64,000 nucleotides of DNA from Takakia lepidozioides (Eukaryota; Streptophyta; Takakiopsida; Takakiales; Takakiaceae). The notes below the pieces were generated by a model. The model ran no database searches. It saw only the letters and a program-made list of their open reading frames with translations, and was not told the DNA's origin. The position numbers were made by a program, and so were the translations under genes. The stretch spans positions 32,035,053 through 32,099,052 of the forward strand of contig CM060732.1 of NCBI GenBank assembly GCA_030704615.1, given 5' to 3'. The first letter of the stretch is position 1; the number at the start of each line of letters is the position of its first letter. Of the stretch, positions 1 through 13,200 are shown one piece after another.

Positions 1-169
1 AGGAACAATGTTCTTGTTGTTCCTGAAAAGGATCACTCTCCGGGTGAGATTACCCTGTACAACCTGATCTCAGACAACCTATCAGGAAATGGAAATAGTC
101 TGCAGGCTGGCAGTAAATCGGGTAATTCTTCCTCTCTACATCTATTTACGGTTCACCACCGCCCTATAT

Positions 170-620
170 CTGGTAGTAGACATGCAATTCAATCGAACCC
201 ACCATCTACATGTAGAATGTCCTTTGTAAGACTTTGTTTGCAGTATAGTCTTGTGGCCATAGACCCCACCCCAGTTTGGACCGTATCAGAGGGAATAGAC
301 ACTACCTTGGAAGGGATCACTCCAGAAGTTAGAATCACCTTGATATAAACAATTAGATTAGTCTGGGTTTCCACATTTCCTCTACAAAGCCCTTCACACA
401 AGCATCAAATCTGCTGTGTGTGAGCAGCCCAAAAGTTAGATCTCAACAGGGCCAGTGCTTCAGGCGCTGCCTCGAGCTTTTGAAAGGGAGCCCAAGAAAA
501 CAAATGCTTGCTGCGTACCTGGCATAATTGATTCAAATGTACAACTGTAGACGAGTTTTGATTTTCTTCCTTTTCCAGTGCACACCCCCCCACCCCCCTT
601 GCCTCGTTCCCCACATGCCC
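170..620 (-). mobile_element. LINE 3'-end fragment
   Basis: The minus strand reads as a decayed copy of the LINE ORF2 tail that recurs through the window. A piece near 430-490 reads LEAAPEALALLRSNFW, which matches the same stretch at 44.4 kb and 54.7 kb, and the run near 360-420 matches the DACVKGF segment. Frames are broken, so no protein is expected. Bases 1-170 contain a short plus-strand open frame that I do not recognise and that is cut by the window edge. Confidence 0.65.
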
Positions 621-813
621 TCACCCTCACCAACTCCACCTCTTGTGGAAGTGGAGAGGTTAACCAAAAATATTGTAAACTACGAAGATGTTTCCATCCT
701 TAGGTAACCATTGGGGTACCTTGCTCGTTTTCAACGACTGAAGGTGCCATTACCTTTCTTGGCTTAGAAAGCTTGGTCACAACCTCCATCCTCACAGGCT
801 CTTCAATGCCTCT

Positions 814-1089
814 GATGTCCAATATTCTAAGCCTTGTCAGCTCCTGCATCAAGCACCATAGAACTTTCAAATACAACCAAGAAGACAGGAAATCCAGTTA
901 CATTAGATGTCCAATATTCTAAGCCTTGTCAGCTCCTGCATCAAACACCATAGAACTTTCAAATGCAACCAAGAAGACAGGAAATCCAGTTACATTAGAT
1001 GTCCAATATTCTAAGCCTTGTCAGCTCCTGCATCAAGCACCATAGAACTTTCAAATGCAACCAAGACGACAGGAAATCCAGTTACATTA
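814..1089. repeat. Three tandem copies of a 92-bp unit
   Basis: The unit beginning GATGTCCAATATTCTAAGCC starts at 814, 906 and 998 and ends each time in TCCAGTTACATTA. The copies differ by only a few bases, so the triplication is recent. No coding frame runs through it (92 is not a multiple of 3) and I see no hairpin. Confidence 0.95.
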
Positions 1090-2629
1090 TTGACTGTTGA
1101 TATTGTGGATAAACATTAGCTTTGGTGTGAATTCACTAGAACTATCTTGTGTGCATTTGCAGTCACTGTTCAACTCAGGCAACTCATGGTTTTTTCAGTC
1201 ATCATCTCACCATGAAACCCCCACCATTTCCTCTTACCAAGCAGCTCTCCATCACTTTCTATCTCTGTTTTCTCTTATCACTGATGTACAGTTCTGAACA
1301 CAAATCACTAAGAGATCAAAGGCACACAACACTGGACTTTATCTGCAGTCAACTCATGGTGTTTCCTTTCATTCACTTCATGCCTCCCTCTTTCCCATTT
1401 TACTGAGCAACTCTACCATCCATCCCTTTTCTCTTCTCACAGCAAGCCAGCAAAGTGTATAACTCCTTGTGCAATTTTACTACATGCCAATGCAGAGTGC
1501 CAGAGTCAGATTATCCAGTTGGTGGTATCCTGCAGATGTCATCACAGGAGTTTGGGAAGTACACATTCTAATACTAACACAAGGCAAGCCCTCTCTCTCT
1601 TTCGTCATGACACTGATAGCCTATCATTCTCATTCTTATGCTATGTTCCAATGTGAAGTATCAGCAGACTATTCACTTCTACACAAACAGAGATCAAAAA
1701 CCTAATTCCAGCAATTTAGGTCTCCATCCCCCTTCTCTCCTCGTATCACTCTGTTGTACCCACTTCTCAGTTGCAGACCAATCTGTCTATCATGAACCTC
1801 TTTATCCTCCAATCCCTAAAATCCTAAGTAAACAGCTCATATTCTTCCTCTCTCATTCAAAGAAACACCCAGGCAGTATGACCTCCCTTCCTATGTTTAC
1901 AAACTAGGTAACACTGATTTCTATAAGTAAAATCACCACCCCTTAAACCCTATAGCAGCATTGAGTCCAGACTCACAATGCTGGAACCAGAACAACAAGA
2001 GCAACGTCAAAAACAGCAATTCCAAGATGCCCAGGCTACTACACTGCCCCCAATGGAGAATTGCATCACCTCACTCTCCCTCGACACATTCCTAAATCCA
2101 TGTCGTACCTCATCCCATTTTTCAAAAAGCTTTCTTTCGCTCAAGTCTGGTGTAAAGCTACAATCGTAGAGCAACATTACATGTAATCAGAAGAAGAGAA
2201 TCTCATTGCACTTCACTCTCTTATACCCCACTCAGGCGGTCGAGCTCCACTGGCTACAATTCACCCACATCCTCTGTCAGCATCTCTTGACGCCCGCAAT
2301 CTCTGCTCGGTCGGCGCTCTCCCAAATAGGAAACATCAAGGCCTGGCCAGTGGCCTTTCACCGCCCTCCTTTGCTATCCTATCTCTTAGTGAGCAAGACA
2401 TCAAGTGTCATAAACACTACGGCTGCACCACACTTCTCCTGGCCTCACAAGCTTAACCCCCCCATTGCTGTTGCTCTCATTCGGCGCACCCCTGATCAGG
2501 AATCATCAAGGCTCGCCTTTGAACTCCTCACCGCCCTCAACTATCCTATCCTCCAGCACGCCATGCTCCCACAACTCATAAGCCTTTGACAGCAGTACTG
2601 GCAGCAGCACCGTTAACCATGCTGCCTCA
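1090..2629. other. Unassigned intergenic sequence
   Basis: No recognisable gene. It is pyrimidine-rich on the plus strand, with several short open frames that look like chance. Two related blocks near 2310-2400 and 2485-2560 share the pattern ATCAAGGC...CACCGCCCTC...CTATCCTATC, so part of it is an old internal duplication. Confidence 0.5.
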
Positions 2630-2929
2630 CTAACCATTCTTGTCTTGTGACTTTACTGCTTCTAAATCGGGCCATGAATCAAAGTTCACAATCATGAAAC
2701 AGATCGCGCACACAGGTCTCAAGTCAGCACACACTCGTAGATTCTTGACAACGTGTATAGGTGTCCTAGGGGGTGTCCTCATGAGCCCAAAAGCAATGGC
2801 CAGCTTCTCACTGTGGTGGCAAAGAGAGACTTCCTTTTGCTCCTCCTCCACATCATGCAATACAAAGCTTGTGTCGGGCGCATACCCAGCCTCCTTCATC
2901 TGTCCAGACAATCTTTCTGGGTGAAACAT
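2630..2929 (-). pseudogene. Fragment of a DYW-class PPR protein (E+/DYW region)
   Basis: The minus-strand frame of about 99 residues reads through a typical E+ to DYW junction: [14 protein letters not shown], then [10 protein letters not shown], then [13 protein letters not shown] and [11 protein letters not shown]. In the DYW family the HSE motif belongs to the cytidine-deaminase-like active site used for organelle C-to-U RNA editing. The second zinc-binding part (normally CxDCH followed by the terminal DYW) is lost; the sequence after VCAD no longer matches. No PPR repeats lie upstream (at higher coordinates) in frame. This is therefore a stray exon piece, not a working editing factor. It is unrelated in position to the PPR gene at 38.6 kb. 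Confidence 0.8.
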
Positions 2930-3507
2930 GACTGTTTCAAGAAAGGTAGCTCTTTATAAGAACCCCAGTAAACACTGGACATGATATCGATTGGCAGAGA
3001 CACACATATATAAGGGACATGGTATCATGCCAGGCCAGCCCTATAAAGTTACACCTAGCTCCTTAAGTAAGAGTTTCCTTTTCTTAAGAAAACTATTTGA
3101 GGTGTTCAGAACATATAAATATGCCTCAAGAACATTGCAGTCAGACCTGAGCGCTTGTAATCCTGAAGCTGCATATGTATAGAGACCAACACAATATGGA
3201 AAAACAGAGCGTTGTCATAAATACCCCACAGCAATCGGTCACCTCCAATACTTTGCTTCTCATGTGTTTGAAACTTTCTCTATCGTACAATTTACTCCTA
3301 CCATCCTTCAGAATGTCATTCTGCTTTGTATCTTGCATCCAACCCTGAGAAAAAATAGTGGACAATTGAACTGATAACCTCAGATCTGGTGACGGCTGCT
3401 GGAAAACTTCTAATTAGTAGGGGCTGCTCCAATTCAGCCGTGTCTACAAGCACATGTGATGGCCCACTAATATGCCACTTCCTGAATATGGTTGGAACAC
3501 AATTGAC
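2930..3507. other. Intergenic, 3' side of the ISCA-like gene
   Basis: No gene or repeat recognised. It should contain the 3' UTR and polyadenylation region of the minus-strand ISCA-like gene that ends at 3508. Confidence 0.4.
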
Positions 3508-4090
3508 TTATGTGGTAAAAGACTCGCCACAGCCACATTGCCCCTTCGAGTTGGGGTTGATGAAGATGAATTCAGACCTACATTAATCAATCATGCATGG
3601 GTTAAACATAGACAACAAATGTTACCACAGCGAATTTAAAAGCACTCGTTCTATGCAGACCATTGCTGAAAAAAACCAACTGAAAAGGGGTGCAAGGGGC
3701 CTCAGAGGAGCTTCGACAGAATGAAAGATATTCTACTCCAGGGGTCCTACAGAAATACATGAGGAGAGACAGAAAGATACAGACTTGAGAAAACTACACG
3801 GGCTCTTGTAAAAGACAGATGCACTCATTAACCTATTGCGTTTCACCATGGTGACCATAAACCCTAATTGGGTTTGTCTTAAGAAAACAGCCAGCACCCC
3901 ATAAAGCAGTAGCCTTGTGCTTATGTCACCATTACACCATCTATTGCACTTCTTCCTCCCTCAAAAGCTGGGTAGACGATCCATCCCTTTGCGCTTGAGT
4001 TTGAGTTCTGCACTCACAGTATCACCTCTCTGCATATACTGGCTTAAAAAGGCCTGTGTGCTAGCAGAGGTTTTTTTCTGATTTGATGTT

Positions 4091-4137
<47 letters not shown>

Positions 4138-4771
4138 TGTACTTTAGGCGATCTTCCACGAAGTCCATCTTGGTCCCAATCACATGCATCAACGCTCGGG
4201 GGTCAATCAACACTTTAACGCCTTTGTCTTCCACTATTTCATCAAATTTTCCCCGTGCATCTGCCAATCAACCCCATAAATCATGGCGCCTATTGGCCAA
4301 ACTGCTCGCGACACCATAATCAAAGATTTCCCTGAAAAATCTAATTATTGCTGTTCCGACACAGAATTGTGGTGGAATGATACGCTTGCACTAGACATGA
4401 ATCTGGTAAATTGTGAGTTAGCTCCCTCCCAATTTCCTCTCTCTTTGTTCTCTGATCTTGCACGAAAGGAGTATAGTTATAAAGAAAGGGCAATATAGGT
4501 TGATACCAGCGTAGTTCAGAGTGTAGGTGAGGCCATTGCAACCACGAACTTTGACGCCCAAGCGCAGAAATTCTTTCTGCCTCGCATCTAGAAGTTGCCG
4601 GATCCGGTTGGCCGCAGCATCTGAGAGAGAGAGCGCTTGACGTCTGACAGCAGCCGTCTTCCCCCCAGACTTCGCTAACGCAGAAGCACACATCGCTAAC
4701 GGTAAAGTAAGCCTTGCAAATTGAAACAAAACCATGAAACCAGAGTCCACTGGAGCGATGCAGGGCTGCAA
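3508..4771 (-). CDS. ISCA1: Iron-sulfur cluster assembly protein, IscA/ISCA1 type (3 exons)
   Basis: The exons on the minus strand are 4771-4507 (or from Met at 4693), 4260-4143 and 3577-3508. All introns are GT-AG and the frame is open to TAA at 3510-3508. From the Met at 4693 the protein is 124 aa, close to plant ISCA1; the upstream Met at 4771 would give 150 aa, and I prefer 4693 because family similarity begins there. A-type carriers bind a transient Fe-S cluster through three cysteines, all present here: Cys52 in VRGCNGL and Cys116/Cys118 in QCGCGESF. The core blocks LGVKVRGCNGLTYTLNYA and ALMHVIGTKMDFVEDRLK are conserved. By family this is a mitochondrial (possibly plastid) maturation factor for Fe-S proteins; the Arg/Ala-rich N-terminus fits an organelle presequence, but that is inference. 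Intron 2 is about 565 bp and starts with a long CT/CA microsatellite right after the donor. No lesion is visible, so I take it as functional. Confidence 0.92.
4087..4138. repeat. Compound (GT)n(GA)n microsatellite
   Basis: An uninterrupted GT run passes directly into a GA run. Read on the minus strand it is a CT then CA tract that begins a few bases after the splice donor (4142-4139) of the ISCA-like exon 2, so it lies at the 5' end of that intron. Confidence 0.95.
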
Positions 4772-6283
4772 TGAGAAAATCTTCAGAGCACCATGGACTG
4801 GGCCGAACCCTGTCCTTTTCGGGGTAAGGTGCCTAACTATGTTATTGCTACGGGAGCATCACCTTTTAATAAGATACTATTTTACGAGCCTTTCTCTGTA
4901 TAGTAGCAGTATTTTCCGGAATATCATACACGGGGAGGGACACGACGCCGAGGCCGTCTGGTTCATGTCACCCCGCCAGATATCCTACTTAGTCTTGTCT
5001 GCGGATTGTCTTACTTGTGAAGTATCACCGTGCTCTTGGTTGCAGGCATTAGATGAGAGAGTCATAATTTTCAAGAAGAAGCGGCGAAAAGACTATCGGC
5101 GTACAACTGGTCACCGCCAAGTCAGGCTTCTACTAGTCTGGGCTTTCTGTGGATGTTATAGAATTCCTTTCTAATGTGATGTTTAAGTTTCTTTTGTGGT
5201 TGTATTTTGTCGCTTATGAGCCTCCCGTCAATGTGAGAAACTTTTTTCCCTCTTTTTGTTAGTGCTGGAGCCCCATGTCATGCTTTAATCATGATGTGCC
5301 AGTCATTGTCAATGCTAACTGTGGATTGTGCCCTGCAAGTATTAGAAGGTGGATATCACCTCATGGGTGCATGGCTAACCTAACTCTGTGGTGATCTATG
5401 TGGTGATACATCAGGAAGAAACACCCTGGCATATGTTGTGACCTGCTCTAAAAAAAACACAATAAGTACTTAGATAATGAGTCCCAGCCATGTCCATGTC
5501 TTCTCTTCCGCTGCGGCTTAGATAAAGTCTCTAGTCATAAATGAATTTACAATGAACAGAATTGTACCCGAATTGCGGCCAGTCCATAGGAGGGCTCGGA
5601 AAAGATTCCAAAACTGGTTCTTTTATACTCACGGACTTTCGTTTTGGGACTTGTCCAAAGAATCTTATGCTTCATTCGCACCCTCGCATTCCCATTTCCG
5701 TCGATGGCTTTTCCAAAGTGATGCGAGGGGATATAGTGCAGAGATGTCCTACTAAGCATCAGCCTAGTCACGGACAAAACGATAGCAGAGATCTTAAGAG
5801 GATATCCAGGAATATCTGAAAGATTGTCTGTGAGGGAATAAATGTCGAAGCCATGACTTTGAGAGAAAAGCGTGGGTCTGGGAAACTGATAGAGAAACAC
5901 AAAGATACACATACAGGCATAGGAAAATACTTTGTGCGGGCCAGGAAAGATGAGAAGCAGAAAGGGTTGTAGTTCTCACTTCTCACCCGACATGTGACTT
6001 ACTGCAAGTTAGTCTATGTGTGTGGCTCTTGTTTGACAGAACAATGAGGATTTGGGGTTAGCATGGAGAGGAGTAAGGACATTGAGTTGGATGAGGAGCC
6101 TGGTGGTGCAACTATTTCTTGGATGGGTTCAAAGTGCACGGTCTGGGTTGCAGCAAAAACTATCTTCTGCTCTCGTAGGGATGGCAGCCTGCTCCGGGGT
6201 TCTCCTTAGTGCGCATATGGACCCCATAGCCAAGGCCCTATCTTTTCGTCTCGATCATGCGATAGCCCTCACATCATGCAGCA
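4772..6283. other. Unassigned sequence between ISCA-like gene and chromovirus copy A
   Basis: The 4772-5000 part should hold the promoter of the minus-strand ISCA-like gene. Further right, around 5560-5990 and 6060-6210, there are short plus-strand frames that look exon-like in composition (for example a run ending RRDGSLLRG near 6190), but I do not recognise a family. Whatever was here is cut at about 6284 by the chromovirus remnant. Confidence 0.35.
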
Positions 6284-8931
6284 GCTATTCGCAGACAAGA
6301 AAGATGGGACGATGTGGATGTGTGTTGATTACAGGGCTCTGAATAAGGTGACTATAAAAAACCGGTACCCTTTGCCAAGGATCGACGACCTCTTCGATCG
6401 GTTGGCAGAAGCAAAGTATTTCAGCCGAATCGATTTGTGCTCGGGTTACCATCAAATCCGAGTGGCGGAAGGAGATGAGGAGAACACCGCATGCAGGACA
6501 AGATATGGTTCATATGAGTTTTTGGTGATGTCTTTTGGGCTCACCAATGCACTCGCGACCTCCAGTACACAGTTGGGTGACTGACCTCTCTTTTCACCTT
6601 GTCCTTATGTTGGGTAGCAAGAAATTGAACAGCCTTTTCCATGAGTGGTTGGATGACTTTGTGATCGTATACATCGACGACATCTTGGTGTACTCGAAAA
6701 CAAAGGAAGAGCACATGGAGCACCTCAAAAGGATGTTCCAGAAATTGCGGGTATGGAAGCTGTATGCCAAAGCTTCAGTGCGAATTCGGGGTCACAAAAG
6801 TGGAGTTCCTAGGGCATGTGATTACACAGGACGGGATCAAAATGGATGACAGAAAGGTGAGGGCGATCTTGGACTGGGAGCCTCCGACTTCAGTCCTGGG
6901 AGTGCGATCCTTCCTAGGACTCACCACCTATTACTGAAAGTATGTGAGAAATTTTGCCAAGATCACGGGGCCGTTGTCAGACCTTCTGTATAAGTCCAAG
7001 GTATGGGTATGGAACACCTTTTGTGGCCAAGCTTTTGCCAAGTTGAAGCAGCGGATAGCGGAAGCTCCAGTCCTGAAAATCCCAGAGTTTGACCGTCCAT
7101 TTGAGATTCATACAGATGCGTCAGACTTCGCAAATGGGGGTGTACTCATGCAGGATGGACGTCCAGTAACTTACGAAAGTAAGAAACTGAATAAAGTGGA
7201 GCAATGGTGGCCTACGCACGAGAAAGAAATGAAGGCGGTGGTGCATTGCCTTGAGCTTTGGCGCCACTATGTTGGTTCCAACCCGGTGAAGGTGTTAACG
7301 GACAATGTCACGGTAAAGTATTTTGCCACATCCTAAGTTGTCCCCAAAACAACTTAGGTGGCAAGACACTTTGGCAGTGTTCGATGTGGATATCCAGTAC
7401 AAACCGGGACGGGACAATGTGGTGGCCGATGCCTTAAGTAGAAAGCAGCAGCTCATGTTGGTGTACAGGGGCGAGACGGCGCTCCAAAGGAAGATCCGGA
7501 AGGTTTACCGAAATGATAAGATGGCGAAGGCTGTGATGCGGGACTTGAGGTTGGGGGTTAAATCGTAATTCCACTTGCACAATGGACTGCTCCGGTACAA
7601 GCAAAAGCTTCTCTACGTGCCGAAGGGAGGGATCAGAGATAGTCTCTTTAGATAAGTCACGATGGCCCGCTTGCGGGCCATGGCGGAGCCAAGTGCACCG
7701 CGGCACTCTTGAAGAAAGAGTATTTCTGGCCCAAACTGAGGGAGGAGGCCGAACAATATGTCAAGACATGCACCACATGCCAACAAAACCGGAGCGAGTA
7801 CAAAAAGCAAGCGGGGCTGTTACAACCCTTGCCGATTCCATAAGGGACTTGGAAAGCGTCTCGATGGATTTCATGACTGCTATGCCGCTGTCAAAAGGAT
7901 TCGATGCAATCATGGTGGTGGTGGATAGGTTCAGTAAAATGGGCCATTTCAGCCCCACCAAGGAGACGGCAACGGCGCATGAGACATGGCGACTTTACTT
8001 CGCCCACGTCTTAAAGCATCATGGAGTCCCGAAGGATATTGTCTCGGACCGCGATCCAAAGTTTACGAGTAAATTTTGGATGACACTTTGGAAGAAGATG
8101 GGGACGAGGCTGAAGATAAGCACCGCCTTCCGACCTACGACCGACGGCCAAACGGAAAGAGTGAATTCCGTAGTGAAGCAGATCTTGCGGAATTACGTGT
8201 CGGCAGACCAATCAGACTGGGTGGAACACTTAGACGCGACAGAGTTCTGTTATAATAACACGGAACACTCCGCAACGGGAGTTTCCCCTTTCGTATTGGT
8301 CTATGGAAAAGCTCCTCTGGTGCCAACAAGTTGGGCCGCCCAGGACGTTGAAGAACCGGCAGTAGCGGCGGTACTAGAAGAACGCGAGCGTTTGTTGAAG
8401 CTCGCAAAGTACAACATTGCCAAAGCTAGGAAACGGTATGAAAGGTAGGCGAATCGGAAGCGGAGGGAAGTGAAGTTTGAGGTAGGCACGGAGGTCTGGT
8501 TGAACATCAAGAATTTCCGACTACCTCCGGAAGTGCGTCCGAAGTTCGTACCTCCGTATGCGGGACCCTTTCGCATCCGGAAGGTTATGAATGAGGATGT
8601 GTATGAATTGGAGCTGCCGGAAAACAGCAAGGTGCATCCAGTATTCCACGTCTCCCTTTTCAAGCCTTACTTCAAAGATGAAGCGCGTCCGAATCGGCAT
8701 CAAGTGTTACGTCCACCACCCGTGCTGTTGGATCATGAAAATGAACCTGAGTACGAGGTGGAGGCAGTGCTTAAGTCGAGGAGGTTCAAGAACCGAGAAA
8801 CGGAGTATCTCGTGAAATGGAAGGGCTATCATCATGTGGAGGCATCTTGGGTGCGTGCCTCAGAAATGGAAAACGCATCCGAGGCGGTTGAAGCGTTCGA
8901 AGGGCGACCTCAAAAGCGGAAGAAGCGTTGA
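6284..8931 (+). pseudogene. pol: Chromovirus pol remnant: RT, RNase H, integrase, chromodomain
   Basis: In order: RT with [20 protein letters not shown] and the catalytic YIDDILVYS near 6670-6700; RNase H with [10 protein letters not shown] near 7105; integrase core with [25 protein letters not shown] and QTERVNSVV (the D,D,E residues are present); and a C-terminal chromodomain with EYLVKWKGYHHVEASWV ending KKR at the stop near 8931. Breaks include a stretch of about 50 bp inserted in RT near 6560-6625, in-frame stops (for example near 6937, 7567 and 8448) and several frameshifts. By family, the chromodomain directs integration toward methylated-histone chromatin. The copy is plainly dead. 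Confidence 0.93.
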
Positions 8932-9836
8932 TGGGGACATCAACCTTGGAGCGTGGGGGAGGAAATGCATGCTTAGCCTGGCTTAGCTAGCTCAAGAATC
9001 CGATTGCAAAAACTTGTATTGTACAAAAATTTGTTATAAAAGAAATGGGTTCCAAATGTTGTGCGTCCCATTTTGTTTGGAATGGTGATGCATGGTGTGG
9101 TTGGCTAGTGTGTAGAATGCATGCTAGCTTACAAAAGTGGGAGAGGTAAATTGGGTTAATCGTGTGTTTGCGCAGTGCCGAAATCGGGTGACTCCCATCC
9201 AAGGGGCAAGGAAACTTGCGCCTTCTTTAGGAGTTCACGTGCTAGTGCGCACCTGGCGTGTGCACGTACTATAACTGCGCTACTGAGGGGGTTGTCTTGT
9301 AGTGTGGGCTAACGCGGAAGCTACGTGCTTCCATTCACGTACTATAATCGTGTAACCTCGGGACGAAGTCGTAGTGCGGCTTTGGCGTGTTCCCGTACCT
9401 CAGGCCAGCATTCCAAGGCGGACCCAATTGTAGTGATTGGGGCGCACGGTTGGTTCAAGGTTATCGTCCCAGCCAAAGAGGGTTCGAGGTGAACCCTTGC
9501 TCAAGGTGATGCCAAAAGCGGCATCATGAGCGGTCGCAAGCAATGTTGTTGCAGTAAGGCGATTCGATCCTCGGGAGGATCGTTCCTTGGCCTTGAAGTA
9601 GGCCAAGAAGAGTGCACTGGGAGGAGCTTGAGAGGCTTCACCCTTGGCCGGGACTTGGAGGAAGTCGGCCGAACTAGCTAGTGGAGAGTAGAGTCAAGTG
9701 TGGGGTTTGGTTCTTTGCCATGGGACGCCATGGTACGGAAACAAACTCCTTGATGTGGGACGCCACAACTTGGATGTTCGTTTCTCCAAAATGGACAAGC
9801 CGATGAGGACATCGACTCCCTGTTGGTAGGGGTGTG

Positions 9837-10290
9837 TGTCGCGGCCCTTTGCCTTGAGGGCAGGGGGTCGGGACACAAGAGGGGCTGCCCCTGTGGTAGG
9901 GGCAGTGGCAGCGATAGGTATGGGGGGGCTGAAGCACCCTTGAGTGCCCAATGCACTCAAGGAAGCGGAGGCGCTCACTAGGTGGAGCCCCGCACACCGG
10001 GTTGCGGTGGGGGTGGCTCCACAAGGGGTGGTGGTAGCTTAGCGGGACTTCACCCTGGGGCGGAGACCTCGTGGTAGGAGTCGTGGGGAGTCTTGGGACT
10101 CATCACGGTCCATAGGGGCCGTGGTGGGTGGGCCAAGACTCACCGCGACTCATCACCGGGAGTCGAGGGTGTTCGTGGTGGTTCGCCATAAAATGTCATG
10201 GTTGTTTGTGAAACCCCGGACAGCTACAGAAGTATATATAGGGAGTAGTAACCCTGAGAATGGTGCAAGCCCGTTGGTGACCAAAAACTA
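9837..10290 (+). repeat. Truncated 3' LTR of chromovirus copy A
   Basis: It starts TGTCGCGGCCC directly after the purine-rich GGTAGGGGTG, as in copy B (read on the minus strand). It follows the copy B LTR to ...GGTGACCAAAAACTAGT and then breaks off into the satellite at about 10290, leaving roughly 450 of the expected 730 bp. Confidence 0.9.
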
Positions 10291-13200
10291 GTTTCAATCC
10301 ATCCCTATTTCGAAGCTCAAACAGTGTGCGCCAACGCACACTGTTCGAGCCCCCCTTCTCATTGTTTTTTTCACAATAAAATCGTCCAGACAGGGTATCT
10401 CTATGAGGTTCAATCAACAATTTCTTGGCAGCTCTAGCAGTGTGCGTCAACGCACACTGTTTGAGCCCACCTTGTCATTATTTTTATCATCTAAAAATCG
10501 GCCACATAGGGCATCTCTTTGAGCTTCAATGCACACTTACCTAGCAGCTCAAACAGTGTGCGTCAACGCACACTGTTTGAGCCCACCTTGTCATTGTTTT
10601 TTTTCATTTGAAAATCGGCCACATAGGGCATGTCTTTGAGCTTCAATGCACACTTACCTAGCAGCTCAAACAGTGTGCGTCAACGCACACTGTTTGAGCC
10701 CACCTTGTCATTGTTTTTGTCATCTAAAAATCGGCCACATAGGGCATCTCTTTGAGCTTCAATGAACACTTACCTAGCAGCTCAAACAGTGTGCGTCAAC
10801 GCACACTGTTTGAGCCCACCTTGTCATTGTTTTTTTCATTTGAAAATCGGCCACATAGGGCATCTCTTTGAGCTTCAATGCACACTTACCTGGCAGCTCA
10901 AACAGTGTGCCTCAACGCACACAGTTTGAGCCCACCTTGTCATTGTTTTTTTCAATTGAAAAACGGTCACATAAGGCATCTCTTTGAGCTTCAATGCACA
11001 CTTACCTGGCAGCTCAAACAGTGTGCGTCAACGCACACTGTTTGAGCCCACCTTGTCATTGTTTTTTATATCTGAAAATCGGCCACATAGGGCATCTCTT
11101 TGAGCTTCAATGCACACTTACCTGGCAGCTCAAACAGTGTGCGTCAACACACACTGTTTGAGCCCACCTTGTTATTGTTTTTTTCATTTGAAAATCGGCC
11201 ACATAGGGCATCTCTTTGAGCTTCAATGCACACTTACCTGGCAGCTCAAACAGTGTGCGTCAACACACACTGTTTGAGCCCACCTTCTCATTGTTTTTTT
11301 CATCTGAAAATCGGCCACATAGGGCCACTCTGGCAGTTTCAATCCACCCCAAATTGGAAGCTCAAACTGTGTGCGGCACCGCGCACTGTTTGAGCCCACC
11401 ATTTTGATTGTTTTTTCATGTTCAAATTGGCCACATAGGGCCATTCTGTCAAGTTCAATCCACCCCGAATTGGAAGCTCAAACAGTGTGCGGCACCGCAC
11501 ACTGTTTGAGCCCCCCATTTTGCTTGTTTTTTCATGTTCAAAACGGCCACATAGGGCCACTCTGGCAGATTTAATCCACCCCGAATTGGAAGCTCAAACA
11601 GTGTGCGTCAACGCACACTGTTTGAGCCCCCCATTTTGCTTGTTTTTTCATGTTCAAAACGGCCACATAGGGCCACTCTGGCAGGTTCAATCCACCCCGA
11701 ATTGGAAGCTCAAACAGTGTGCGTCAACGCACACTGTTTGAGCCCCCCTTGTGCCTTGTTTTTTGGTGTGGAAATGGTGCACACAGGGGCCTCTCTGTCT
11801 GGTTCAATCCACCCCTAATTTGAAGCTCAAACAGTGTGCGCCAACGTACACTGTTTGAGCCCCCTTCTCATTGTTTTTTTCATAATAAAATCGTCCAGAC
11901 AGGGTATCTGTGTGAGGTTCAATGAACAATTTCCTGGCAGCTCAAACAGTGTGCGTCAACGCACACTGTTTGAGCCCCCCTTGTCATTGTTTTTTTTCAT
12001 GTGAAAATCGGCCACATAGGGCCACTCTGGGAGGTCCACTCCACCCCTATTTGGAAGCTCAAATAGTGTGTGGCAACGCACACTGTTTGAGCCCCCTTTT
12101 TAGCTTGTTCCTTCATGTGAAAATCGGGCACGTAGGGCCAATTTGGCAGGTTGAATCCACCCTGAATTGGAAGCTCAAACAGTGTGCGGCAATGCATACT
12201 GTTTGACCCCCCCATTTGCCCTGTTTTTGGGTGTTTAAATAGTGCACACAGGGGCCTGTCTGTCTGGTTGAATCCACCCCTATCTCGAAACTCAAACAGT
12301 GTGCGTCCACGCACGCTGTTTGAGCCCCCCTTCTCATTGTTTTTTTCATAATAAAATCGTCCAGACAGGGTATCTCTGTGAGGTTCAATCCACACTAACC
12401 TAGCAGCTCAAACAATGTGCGTCTACTTACACTGTTTGAGCCCCCCTTGTAATTGTTTCTTTAATGTGCAAATCGTGCACACAGTCGCCTCTCTCTAAGG
12501 TTCATTCCACCCCTTTTTGGAAGCTCAAACAGTGTGCGGCATTGCACACTGTTTGAGCCCACACTTGACATTATTTTTTTCCTTTTAAAATCGACCACAA
12601 GGGTCATCTCTGTCAGGTTCAATTCACACTTACCTGGCAACCCAAACAGTTTGCGTCAACGCACACTGTTTGAGCCCCCTGATTTGCTTGTTTTTTTACA
12701 TGAAAATTGTGCACCTAGGGCCAGTCTGGCAGGTTGAATCTACCCCAAAATGGAAGCTCAAACAGTGTGCGCCAACGCACACTATTTGAGCCCCCTTCAC
12801 TGCTTTTCTTTTATTTCAAAATCGGCCACTCATGGCCACTATGCCATGTTAAAATCACACCTTATTGCAAGCTCAAACAGTGTGCGGCAACGCACACTGT
12901 TTGAGCCCCCTTATCTGCTTGTTTTTTTATGTGAAAATCGGGCACCTAGGGCCACTCTGGCAGGTTGAATCCAACAGCTCAAACAGTGTGCGGCAACGCA
13001 CACTGTTTTGAGCCCCCTCTCTGCTTGTTTTTTTTATGTGAAATTGGGCCAAACAGGGCCAGTATGCATTCTCAAAACTCCCATAGTTGGAAGCACGAAG
13101 AGTGTGCGACAACGCACACTGTTTGTGCCCCCTTTTTTTCCCTCTCTGCCTATTTTTTTTGTGGAAACATTCCACATAGGGCCAAATGTCATGTTCAAAA

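Larger units (their letters stand above)
6284..10290 (+). mobile_element. Ty3/gypsy chromovirus copy A, truncated at both ends
   Basis: It shares its pol and LTR sequence with the full-length copy B at 13521-20030 but lies in the opposite orientation. Similarity starts abruptly inside the RT domain at about 6284, so the 5' LTR, PBS, gag and protease are missing. It ends inside the 3' LTR at about 10290, where the 116-bp satellite begins. The internal region between the chromodomain stop (8931) and the LTR start (9837) is non-coding and matches the same part of copy B. Multiple frame breaks make it immobile. Confidence 0.93.

Noticed and set aside
2206-2589. A 127-codon open frame on the plus strand
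   Set aside because: No family resemblance, biased composition, and an internal imperfect duplication explain the open frame.
4083-4319. Plus-strand open frame across the GT/GA repeat
   Set aside because: It is the opposite strand of the ISCA-like exon 2 plus microsatellite.
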